A stretch of 64,000 bases of DNA from Anadara kagoshimensis (Eukaryota; Mollusca; Bivalvia; Arcoida; Arcidae): NCBI GenBank assembly GCA_021292105.1, contig CM037869.1, positions 39,378,655 through 39,442,654 of the forward strand, given 5' to 3'. The notes under the pieces are model-generated. The model saw only the letters and a program-made list of their open reading frames with translations, ran no database searches and was not told where the DNA came from. The translations under genes were made by a program, and so were the position numbers. Every line of letters starts with the position of its first letter. The first letter of the stretch is position 1. This document shows, one piece after another, positions 1 to 9,346 of the stretch.

Positions 1-345
1 GTTTTCTCGCCAAGCACTCAGCATTACAAAATGAAAGTCAAGGTTCTTTGGGATGGGAACTTAAAATAAACGAGGTCCTGTGTCACATCAGCTGTATATA
101 ATGCCTTCAGCCAAACATGCAGGCAAAACTTCTACACCTTTGTCTATAGCGGGCAATGTCTCGATATAAGTGAAATATTCTTGACTGGGATGTTTAACAC
201 CATTACTCAACTCAACTCAACATCAGCTGTATAATGCCTTCAGCCCAACACAGGCAAAATTTCTACACCTTTGTCTATAGCTGGCAGTGTCTTGATATAA
301 GTGAAATATTCTTGACTGGGATGTTTAACAACATTACTCAACTCC
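1..345 (+). repeat. tRNA-derived SINE (family 1), truncated, 3' half duplicated
   Basis: It begins inside the element (CCAAGCACTCAGCATTACAA) and runs to the tail CTTGACTGGGATGTTTAACA with CCATTACTCAACTC near 215. Bases 221-345 repeat the last ~125 bp. The family is defined by complete copies at 11904-12243 and 54283-54620. Those have a tRNA-like head (B box GGTTCGAACC) and a body containing CTATAGCTGGCGAC and GATATAAGTGAAATATTC. It may belong to the V-SINE type common in molluscs; that is not proven. Confidence 0.75.
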
Positions 346-1318
346 TTATTAAACTTAATGAACTCCTATACTAGCATATCATATCTCCTATACTATCATA
401 TTTTGATATCTGACTTGTTATTAAATGTTTAGTTAAGTTGATAAAAGAAGTTAATATAAGTCTGATATAAACATGAAGTTTTAATGTTACGCTTAATGAA
501 CAAACATTTAACATGTCTGTAATCGTAACGCTGATTGAACACTTTAACCTAAAATTAAATATGGTTTAATTAAATATTTTAATAACTGATTTAAGCTTCT
601 TTTAGGCTCTGGTTTCACAATCATTCCTTAACCAAGATTTTTTCCTTAACTGAAATTTAGCAAATTTTGACAACTGTAAATAAACATTTTTAACTAAACT
701 TGCGTGTTTTTATACATATGTTATAAGCCTGAAGTGATCTGTAAAATGACACCTTAAATTCCTGTACTTCTTTATAATGAACAAATTCATGACCACATTT
801 GTTTAGTCGCTATAAAAGGGTTTGGTGATACTGGTAAATTGAGAGAGTGAGTGAGTTATTGTTTAAAGCCGCATCAGCATTATTGCAGCTGGTAAATTGA
901 GAGAGATTTATGTTATGTTTTTAAATCATAACAAAATAGATATTGAGAGTGGGGCTTCAAAATAGTATATAGATAAATATCCGTCACTGATATTGAGGAG
1001 GTCAGTTCATGGTTGTTTGGGAAACCAGAGTTCCCAGAGAAAATGACAGAACTTCTACAAGTGAACTGACAAATTTTCTCACATTAGAATCTGTCCTGAG
1101 TGGGATTTGAACCTTAACATTGAAAAAGCATGCTCTTTAGGCACTGAGGCTCCTCCAATCATCCAATGCTAAGGGATACTGGGTAACTTAAAATTCATGG
1201 CTTATTCATTATCTCTTTGATGCTTATGGTGACAATTTATGAAACAACTCCAGTTTCACAGTTAAACCTTAACTCAAATCTGGAAAATTTGAAATGTTAA
1301 TAATTTGGTGAATAAGTT

Positions 1319-1651
1319 ACATTTGGCGGGAAACAATATCAGGACCGCATTGTGTGTGCAGGACAGTGAATTACCACACACTGTTCACATTTCTATGTTG
1401 ATTGCGTCACTGATAACACCATTTACGTCACAATGTCTTCGGTTTTCCGGGAAGCATATTTCTTAGAAATTCATGTGTAAACAGTAAAAATTTATTTAGA
1501 TCTTACAATTTAAGATTGAAATTATAAGATCTAGATACATCTTTTGATTGATGTTATCAGTGACGTAATCAACAATGAAATGTGAACAGTCTGTGGCAAT
1601 TCACTGCCCCGCAGACACGAAGCGGTCCTGATACTGTTTCCCGCCATATGT
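1319..1651. repeat. Foldback element with ~105-bp inverted arms
   Basis: Left arm ACATTTGGCGGGAAACAATA and on to TGATTGCGTCACTGATAACA pairs with the right arm ending GGAAACAG...CCCGCCATATGT read in reverse, with about 85-90 percent identity. The ~125-bp spacer is A+T-rich. Confidence 0.7.
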
Positions 1652-1690
1652 ATCTCATTGTTAAGATATTAGGAATTTAAGGTGTCATTT

Positions 1691-2065
1691 CAGGGATTCA
1701 TCAAGGGCCTATTAAGGGCCGAATTAATTCGGCCCCATTCCCAATGAAAAAAAAACATTGATTTTTCCCCAAAATTGGCTAAAAAAATTCCCAATTAGAA
1801 AATTGTGTTGTTTTTAAACGAAAAGGAAATTAAATTTTGTGAAACCCCCCAAATCAGCAAAATCAAATAAAAGATTCTAGATTATTTTAAAACAGCATAT
1901 ATAAAGGAAGATGAAGATACTGCTTCTACATCAAAGGCTTCTGATGTTGTGAGAAAACCGACTTCTGACATGATGTAAAAATTTTCCCAAAATGAGCAAA
2001 AATTTTATAGTTTTTCCCAATTTTTAGTCTAGTGCCTTTTCCTAAAAGACCCTGATAAATTCCTG
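1691..2065. mobile_element. CAGGG-ended MITE with CATTT target duplication
   Basis: Ends are CAGGGATTCATCAAGGGCC and, inverted, CAGGAATTTATCAGGGTC. CATTT flanks both sides (1686-1690 and 2066-2070). An empty site exists in a duplicated copy of the flank at 3788-3798, where CATTTTGAAAATCAC is uninterrupted. A second copy is at 11192-11503. Confidence 0.7.
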
Positions 2066-2205
2066 CATTTTGAAGATCACTTCCAGCTTATAACATCTGC
2101 ATTTACCGGTAGATTCATCATAAATTTACATCTAAAGTTTCAACAGAGTGAGAGATTGCCAAAATTTGCAAAATTTAGGTTACGAAACATTTTAGTTAAG
2201 GTGAG

Positions 2206-2517
2206 TGAGTAATGGTGTTTAACGTCCCAGTCAAGAATATTTCACTTATATCGAGACGTCGCCAGCTATAGGCGAAGGTGCAGAAATTTTGCCTGTGCGT
2301 TGCGCTGATGGCATTATACAGCAGGGTTCTTAAGCGTGCCAAGCCCACCGTGACACGGGACCTCGTTTATTTTAAGTTCCCATCCCAAAGAACCGTGACT
2401 TTCATTTCATAATGCCGAGTGCTTGGCGAAAGAACAGTCACTACCCACTTTCAAGTCTTGGATCAGACCCAGTCGGGGTTCGAACCCACGACCTCCCACT
2501 TAGGGAGCGAGCACTCT
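2206..2517 (-). repeat. tRNA-derived SINE (family 1), near complete
   Basis: Minus orientation. The tail GGTGTTTAACGTCCCAGTCA is at the left and the tRNA-like head with GGGGTTCGAACCCACGACC at the right. The last bases of the head are missing. Confidence 0.8.
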
Positions 2518-2562
2518 ACATTTTAGTTAAAGGAATGATTGTGAAACTGGAGCCTGGTCAAA

Positions 2563-3767
2563 ACTTTTAACCATAGGAGTGTTATGTAGTTAACAACAAA
2601 GGAATGCTGTTTATAGAATTTATATTCAATTTTTTTATTCCAATTTTTGTTCAAACTAAGCACTCATTTAAATACTCCATTAAATGATTATATGTTCCTC
2701 TGAGAAGCTTTGACCTTTGATATTGCTTCATAATGGCCAAAAAATGGAACCAAACTAACAGTCTAAATTGAGGGTTTTGTATTTAGAGTTTTTTCAAAAT
2801 TGTGTACATTGGTCTGTTTTGGATAATTGCTGTGAATTTGAACAAGACCTTCACAAATAAAAATGTTTAATAAAGAATACATACATACTTACATAGAAGG
2901 CATACAATTAGTCATTTTTGCATTCAAAAAAAAAAATGTTTGTTCATTTTTCATAAAAAAAAATTGAAAAAAATTAAAAATATTTATAAATGGAATACTG
3001 GTTGTTGTTAAATATTATAGAATACCTACATAGAAGGCATACATTTACTGATTTAGTGGTTTTCATATTTGAAAAGTGTTTTTTGTATTTTTGTATTTTC
3101 TTTTCAAATATGTTTGTTCATTTTTCATAAAAAATCAAATTTAAAATTTAAAAATAAGTTATTGAATATGAGTAGTTATTTAAATATGAACTCTTTCAAA
3201 ACAAGTATTTGTTCATTTTTCACAAAAAATTTAAAAATAAATTATTGAATACTGGAAGTTGTTTAAGATTGGACTCTCTACATTAAGTTTAAAAGACTTC
3301 TGAAAAGAATTTCTATAATTATTTTCAAGTGTTGATATAGATATGGTAAATATATACTAATTGAAATGTTTACTAACTCATTTATACACACATTTATTTA
3401 AAGTTGTACTTTAATACTACCAGTGATTGTGGGAAGAAAAAAAAAATGTTAGTGACAAAATGAGCCTGAACCCCGTATTGTAAACAAATTGTTTGTACTG
3501 TAAATTTTGTTTGGGCTATTTAATTCAATTGTGTCTTGTTTAGGAGAACATACCATATACATTTTAGCTGCTGGTATTCAGGTAAGTAAATGTTAAAAGG
3601 AATTTTAAAGCTAAGCTAGATGAAAAAAGTGTAATTTTCACATTATTTTTAATGAAATCCACGAGCATTATTTCAGGAATTTGAAATTTCAACTATTATC
3701 ATTAACAGAGGAAAATCTGAAATAATTGTAAATACCGGTACATAAATGTTAATAATTTGATGAATTG
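2563..3767. other. A+T-rich intergenic DNA with imperfect direct repeats
   Basis: No coding signal on either strand. Bases ~2930-3240 hold three imperfect copies of a ~120-bp unit containing TTTGTTCATTTTTCA and TTATTGAATACTGG. Confidence 0.5.
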
Positions 3768-4078
3768 TTAAGATATTAGGAATTTAAGGTGTCATTTTGA
3801 AAATCACTTCCAGCTTATAACATCTGCATTTACCGGTAGTTTCATCATAAATTTACATCTAAAGTTTCAACAGAGTGAGAGATTGCCAAAATTTGCAAAA
3901 TTTAGGTTACGAAACATTTTAGTTAAGGTGAGTGAGTAATGGTGTTTAATGTCCCAGTCAAGAATATTTCACTTATATTGAGACGTCGCCAGCTATAGAC
4001 AAAGGTGTAGAAATTTTGTCTGAAGGCATTATACAGCAGAATTCTTTATCGTGCCATGCCTGATGTGACACTGGATTC
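3768..4078. repeat. Duplicated flank plus SINE tail
   Basis: Bases ~3797-4040 repeat ~2066-2310 almost exactly, including the junction GTTAAGGTGAGTGAGTAATG between MITE B and a family-1 SINE. The SINE part (~3928-4078, minus) is truncated. Confidence 0.7.
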
Positions 4079-4169
4079 TATCAAAACTTTTTGTTTTGTT
4101 ACATGGTACAAATTTAAATTTATTCATTCATTTTTTTGATTAATTATAAGTTGAGTCTGTTTAAATTTC

Positions 4170-4660
4170 AGGTAAGATCAAGTTTTTGATTTCTCACACA
4201 TGTGACCAGGGAATCTATCCATTTTACCAGTGCTAGATTTCCCTGTCTCGCCTGGTTGAGACAGATCACACAAACAATCGCCCGCATTAATTGGATCTCT
4301 CTGACTTTTAAATCTGATTCCATGAAAAAATGAAGGGCATTCTGGATGAGACATAAACAATTACAGACTAAATTGATGACGTCATAATCATTTTATGCCA
4401 AAATGTCAACAAAATTCGATGACGTCATTTTCAGAAGGCAAGGATGGTGGCATGAAAAATGAACATTTGATGCAAATATTTGTTTTTAAATCACGTTTAT
4501 ATGTTGCAAATGTGTGAGAAAAAGAATCTTACACCAGTTACAGGGTAAGACAGAGATATCTCAAACTCGGATGAATATTTCAATGTTCAGAACACTGGAC
4601 ATCCTCATTTGAGACATCTCTGTCTTATACTGTGACTGGTGTAAGATTCTATTAGTATGA
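4170..4660. repeat. Inverted-repeat element (family D)
   Basis: The core 4523-4650 is a hairpin: GAATCTTACACCAGTTACAG at the left pairs with CTGTGACTGGTGTAAGATTC at the right. The flank 4178-4500 resembles 51240-51545, next to another copy. Two perfect CRE palindromes (TGACGTCA) lie at 4377 and 4420. Confidence 0.65.
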
Positions 4661-5194
4661 TACATTAGATAGTATAGGTATTAAAAGTTTTAAAGGGACA
4701 CTGAAGTCTAGCCAATTTGATCAAAATATGAAAATTTATGTTAAATTATTATTATATTGAAAATTTCACCTTTTTATTCGCCGAAATAAAAAAGATATAG
4801 AAGTTTAAAAAATCAAAATTCGTAACCTCAGGCCATTTTTGAACTCTTCAATCGGGAGGTACGAAAACAAGTTGTGACGTCATGTGTGAACAACCACTCT
4901 TCCTAACTACTGTTTATATATCTATTGAAGTGTCGCATCTTACGAGTTGGTTACTAATCCATATTATTAGAAATGGCGCATTATCTTTTTGATTTTGAGT
5001 CAGAATATTAGGGAACTGAAAGTAAACCAGAGAATTTATTCAAATCGGATTCATGCGAAGTTATAGATAATGATCATCGTTTGTAGGTTTGGGACATATA
5101 ATGAAACTGCCGAGCAATGAACACAGAGGGAATGCATTTGCTGCACAGAAATCGTACAGATCAAAGACAAAATTAAAAATTGCAATTTATTTAA

Positions 5195-5386
5195 AAATGT
5201 ATAATCGACAGCTTTGACCTTGAGATCGTGCATTTCAACCAAGAAGTTTTGCGATTAGCAACGATTGTAAGAAACAACATAAGACGAGGAGACATTACAC
5301 CATGGCCAGTCATGAAAAAAAAAAAAACATTTACGGTTGATGAGAATAAAGTTTTTATTATTATTATTATTATAGTCACCTGTAAT
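5195..5386 (+). pseudogene. Possible decayed coding fragment inside the TTAA element
   Basis: A 60-codon open stretch includes SFDLEIVHFNQEVLRLATIV then RNNIRRGDITPWPVM, before running into lysine and isoleucine codons from simple sequence. The first part reads like real protein and loosely resembles a Leu-Ala-rich segment in P2X7-like proteins of invertebrates. I cannot confirm this. No start or exon structure is visible. Confidence 0.25.
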
Positions 5387-5817
5387 TAAACCCTCAATAT
5401 TGACTGACTAGTTGTATATCGGAGTGTACCCAATCCACTTAACTAACGAGACAGGTATACCGACACTTCCTGTATATTTACCAACCCTTTAACTGCAACA
5501 GTAGTTGTGTATTTACACACCTTATTTTAAGATGTTGATAATCTCGTAATTCATAAATATCTATAATTTTTAGAGAATTTTTAAAAACATCATTTTTCAC
5601 AATAATTATTTCAGACTTTTACTTATATTTATTTATAATAAATACGTATATAGAATAAATAAATAAATAAATAAATAGGTTCTTCCAGAAAATGATGTTA
5701 ATATGCATTAAAATATATTAATGATGATAATAATTATATATGAAAAAAGAATAACAAGCATTTGTAAATCAGAAGAGGGGATAGCTACTTTTGATGTACT
5801 AACAGGAAAGGGGAAAA

Positions 5818-6110
5818 TGCAGCTGCTACACCGGGACTCGAGCCCGGGAGCTTCCTAATACTAGCGGGACGTTCTACCGATTGAGCTACACGGACCGCCA
5901 AATTCCTCCCATCTTTTTTCTATTCAACTCCCTTGAATCGAAACCAGCGGGTTCCACCCCTGGGACCAACTTGTTGGTCAGCCAATGCCCAGGGTCGGAT
6001 GATTCCCCAAATGTAACAGCGGCGTAACCGAACTCGAACCCGGGACCTTCACAATACATGTACTAACATACGCTCTACCGATTGGGCCACCTGACCACCT
6101 ATTGAGCCCT
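5818..6110 (-). repeat. Dimeric tRNA-like repeat
   Basis: Two tRNA-like blocks in the same orientation, about 190 bp apart. Read on the minus strand, the first has TAGCTCAATCGGTAGAAC and GGCTCGAGTCCC, the second CCCAATCGGTAGAGCG and GGGTTCGAGTTC: A-box and B-box-like pairs. The arms do not fold into a clean cloverleaf by eye, so a SINE head is more likely than a functional tRNA pair. Confidence 0.5.
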
Positions 6111-7982
6111 TTCCGCCACACAATTGTTATGAGCCAAGAATTTAATGTCACTTTTTTATTTTAATTTTTAATGCGTTTCGTCATCAGATCACCTACTGGT
6201 TACACAATAAACAGGAGAGTTATTTCATCCTGTGTATAGTTTGGAAAATAAGAGATGCGTTTCTTTCAGAAGTTATAAGTTGTAATTGTTTCCCAATTTC
6301 TTTATATATGTGTACCATTGAAACCGGGAAATAAGCTGTCCTTTTAAATCTAATGAAAATTGGACAATACATTCTCTTTAGTTTATACATGTATTAATTA
6401 TTTGTAGTTACATTTAAGTATCTTCACATCTCACAATAATTTCACTTATATCAAGATGTCACCAGTCATGTCAATAATTATAAGTTGGGTTGTATTATAT
6501 ATCTCAAGATTATTTTATTTATATCAAGATGACGCTAGCTATAATTATTGCTTGAATTGTATAATCCATGTCCTGATAATTCCATTTATATCTGAATATG
6601 TTATAACTTGTAAGGCAAAATCGTAGTCAAGATAATTTCATTTATATCAAGATGTGAAACAGACGAAGTAACAGAAATTATGAAATGATATGGTGAACAC
6701 AAACAGCAGTATAACATAGTAAATAATATACCGTGGATATTGTACTTTATTTTAGTTTTTTTAAGAGATTTTCATGAAATTTGCAGCCAAGTCTACTTTA
6801 AAACGTCATTATATGGAAATTCATTTAAAAGTAAATTTATACAATTTTAAAGGACGGGCCTGTACGGACTCTCGCCGTCAGCATTCAAATTTGTCCTGAA
6901 CTAGATCACACTGTTACAGACATAATTTTTCTTCGCATCAATGACATGAGAAGCGGGGGGGGGGGGATTAATTATTTTTTTTTAGAGTTTTTGATGTTTA
7001 AAATTGAACTAACGAATAGGAATATTTCATTAATTTAAATCATTTTAATTTCATACCGCCAGTCACGACAGTCGACCCATCAATTTATACATTCGTAAAT
7101 CAATATTGAAATATTTAATATTTTTTAATGCATCTTTCCAAAATTCCAAATTAATTATACTTACATTTAATATGGGATATCGTGAAGACTTTATCACTTA
7201 ATTTATTTACACCTATCAATCTTCAGATCTATGTTGTATATTGTAAGGTAGATCTACCTCTTGATTACCGGCGATGGAATGTCTAATAAACAGGATCTAA
7301 AGGTACTGTAGGTTACTGATAATCTCTTAATTACCTGTATGCGAGAAAGGGATGTAAATTCTACTTTCTAAGAAATTGGGATCTTATTGATTTATCGTGA
7401 AAAAATAAAAGAATATTTTATCATTTTAGGTTAGTTGATGCATAGATCATTGTGCACATGTTTTAGCCAATATTGGTCATTATTAAATTTAAAATAAGTC
7501 TAAATAGAGACAAATTCTAAGTTATCATAATTTTTTAATTATTTTTACAATCAACGGTCGCACACAAAACCATATTTAAACAATATTTTTAACAACTTTT
7601 ACACTATACTGTAACCACACTATTGATAGCATGGCGAGGTTTGTTCACACATGACGTCACAGCGTGTTCTTCTCACCTCCAACACAGAAGAGCTGCGGCG
7701 ATGATTTTCAGCAATTTTCAAATAGCGAAATATATATCTTAATGGAATAATTTTTTATTTTTTTGAATTTTATTATTAATATTGTACTTATAACTATCGA
7801 TTTTGGTCATAATCCCCTAGACTTCAGTGTCCCTTTAAACACGATACTTGTGTTATTTACAATTTACAAAAGTGTAACATAAACAATTTAATGATGGAGT
7901 TCAAATTCTCAAAATACATTAAAGGTCAAACAGACAGGTCAGTGTTGTTTGCCTATATCACTTGTTAAGGGGAATAATACCC

Positions 7983-8245
7983 TGGCCCTGGTTTCACAAT
8001 CATTCCTTAGCTAAGATTTTCCTTAACTTAAATCTTGCAAAATTTCAAATCTTTATAATTTTTTTAATTTTCATGATATTGAGAAATTTAAGGTGTTATT
8101 TTTCAGATCACTTTTAGATTAAACCATTTGCATTTAGTTTTGACAAAAATATTCACCAGTAATTCCAAAAAGTGATAACCAAAATTTGCTAAATTTCAGT
8201 GAAGGAAAATCTTAGCTAAGGAATGATTGTGAAACTGGGGCCTGG
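7983..8245. mobile_element. MITE B, complete copy
   Basis: Inverted ends of about 45 bp: CCCTGGTTTCACAATCATTC then CTTAGCTAAGATTTTCCTTA at the left, and the same sequence inverted at the right with few differences. The central ~170 bp is A+T-rich and non-coding. Confidence 0.7.
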
Positions 8246-8842
8246 TCGGTGATTTGAAACCAATCATGTTTATTTTTTTTCTGGTATTGCTTTGTCCTAT
8301 ATAGCTATGGTTATATACAATTTATGCTTTTGATTTACAGACATTAAAGGTCAAACAGACAGGTCAATGTTGTTTGCCTATACCACTTGTTAAATTTAAT
8401 ACTCTGGTAGATTATTTGAATTAAATTGTCATGTATCATGTTTATGTTTTTTCCTGGTATTATGTCACCCCTATATTTAGCTATAGTTACATATATAGGT
8501 AAACAACTTGACCTTTCACTAGGATTATTCAAATTGGAGGATCAACCCAACAAATGGGTAGTGTTGCAGTTACAGTTGATATATAAACAATGCATGTTTC
8601 CCACAATCTAGACAAAATAAACACCTGTATTGCCTATACGTAAATGTACTGGTCCGTACTAAATATTTAAATTAAAGGTCAAGCGGACAGGTCGATGTTG
8701 TATGTCTAGGCAGTTTATGGTTTTGATATACCGGTACACAGAAATTTATACTGGTAGTCTCTCTCTGTGTATATATATATAGCGTTTAAATTGTATTGAT
8801 TTTTTGATGACATTTAGATTTTCATTTCTTGATTTCATGCAG
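8246..8842. other. PARG 5' flank or untranslated region
   Basis: It contains copies of a short motif, AAAGGTCAAACAGACAGG then TCAATGTTGT (8345 and, diverged, 8675; also 7920, 30940 and 37620). No ORF, TATA box or CpG-rich stretch stands out. A candidate splice acceptor ends at 8842. Confidence 0.4.
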
Positions 8843-8940
8843 GTGGACGAGGACTTAAATATTAAAGCACTGGTAACTGTAGAACTGATGTGGGATGTGG
8901 CAGCAGAGCACAGCCGCACCACAAAAACAAACTGATTACA

Positions 8941-9295
8941 ATGAAGGATACCTTTAACTATGTGGAATTTCCATGTGAGAAATCTACGTGGCCGCAAGTC
9001 CGGGAATTATTGGAAGATTTAAAAAACATAGCTCAGCATCAGAATTGTAATTTAGAGGAACTAGCCAAAGCTCATCAAGTTGTCGTCAACATCAACTTGC
9101 AAACAGAACACCGTGGAGCGATAGACTATGGAAGTTCAACTTTATATGGTTTAGTGAAATATTTGAAGAAATATGCTTCCAAGGAAGAGAGACGGCTTTT
9201 TCTACAATCAACATTTCCAGCTATCATCGACCTCGCTTTGGAAATCCCCAATGTAATCCCATTTGATGGCTTAATGTTTAGTAGACAGCAATGTG
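8941..9295 (+). CDS. PARG: PARG coding exon 1
   Basis: It encodes residues 1-118 plus one base. This is the mostly helical accessory part that precedes the PARG macrodomain, ending with FDGLMFSRQQC. The donor is GTGAGT at 9296. The exon seems to start before the ATG, since a possible acceptor (CATGCAG) ends at 8842, so an untranslated first exon probably lies upstream. Confidence 0.85.
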
Positions 9296-9315
9296 GTGAG
9301 TAAAAAATTTATGTA

Positions 9316-9346
<31 letters not shown>

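Larger units (their letters stand above)
605..2562. repeat. Terminal-inverted-repeat element (MITE B), split by later insertions
   Basis: The left end at 605-700 (CTGGTTTCACAATCATTCC) and the right end at 2527-2562 (GAATGATTGTGAAACTGGAG) are inverted copies of each other. They match complete ~260-bp copies at 7983-8245 and 44792-45050. The interior is interrupted by a foldback, a CAGGG-ended element and a SINE, each listed separately. The pairing of these two ends is inferred. Confidence 0.55.
4694..7834. mobile_element. 3.1-kb DNA transposon with TTAA target duplication
   Basis: TTAA at 4690-4693 and 7835-7838 flanks inverted ends AGGGACACTGAAGTCTAG. Similarity between the ends goes on for about 200 bp and includes GTGACGTCATGTGTGAACAA near 4874 and its inverse near 7643. 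TTAA duplications are typical of piggyBac and Kolobok superfamilies. I found no intact transposase, so this copy looks non-autonomous. Confidence 0.65.

Noticed and set aside
4178-4360. 60-codon minus-strand frame as a gene
   Set aside because: It lies in repeat family D, which recurs at 51240-51545 with changes that break the frame.
8890-8940. An upstream GTG at 8890 as the PARG start
   Set aside because: Eukaryotic starts are ATG. The ATG at 8941 has A at -3, and the extra residues have no PARG similarity.
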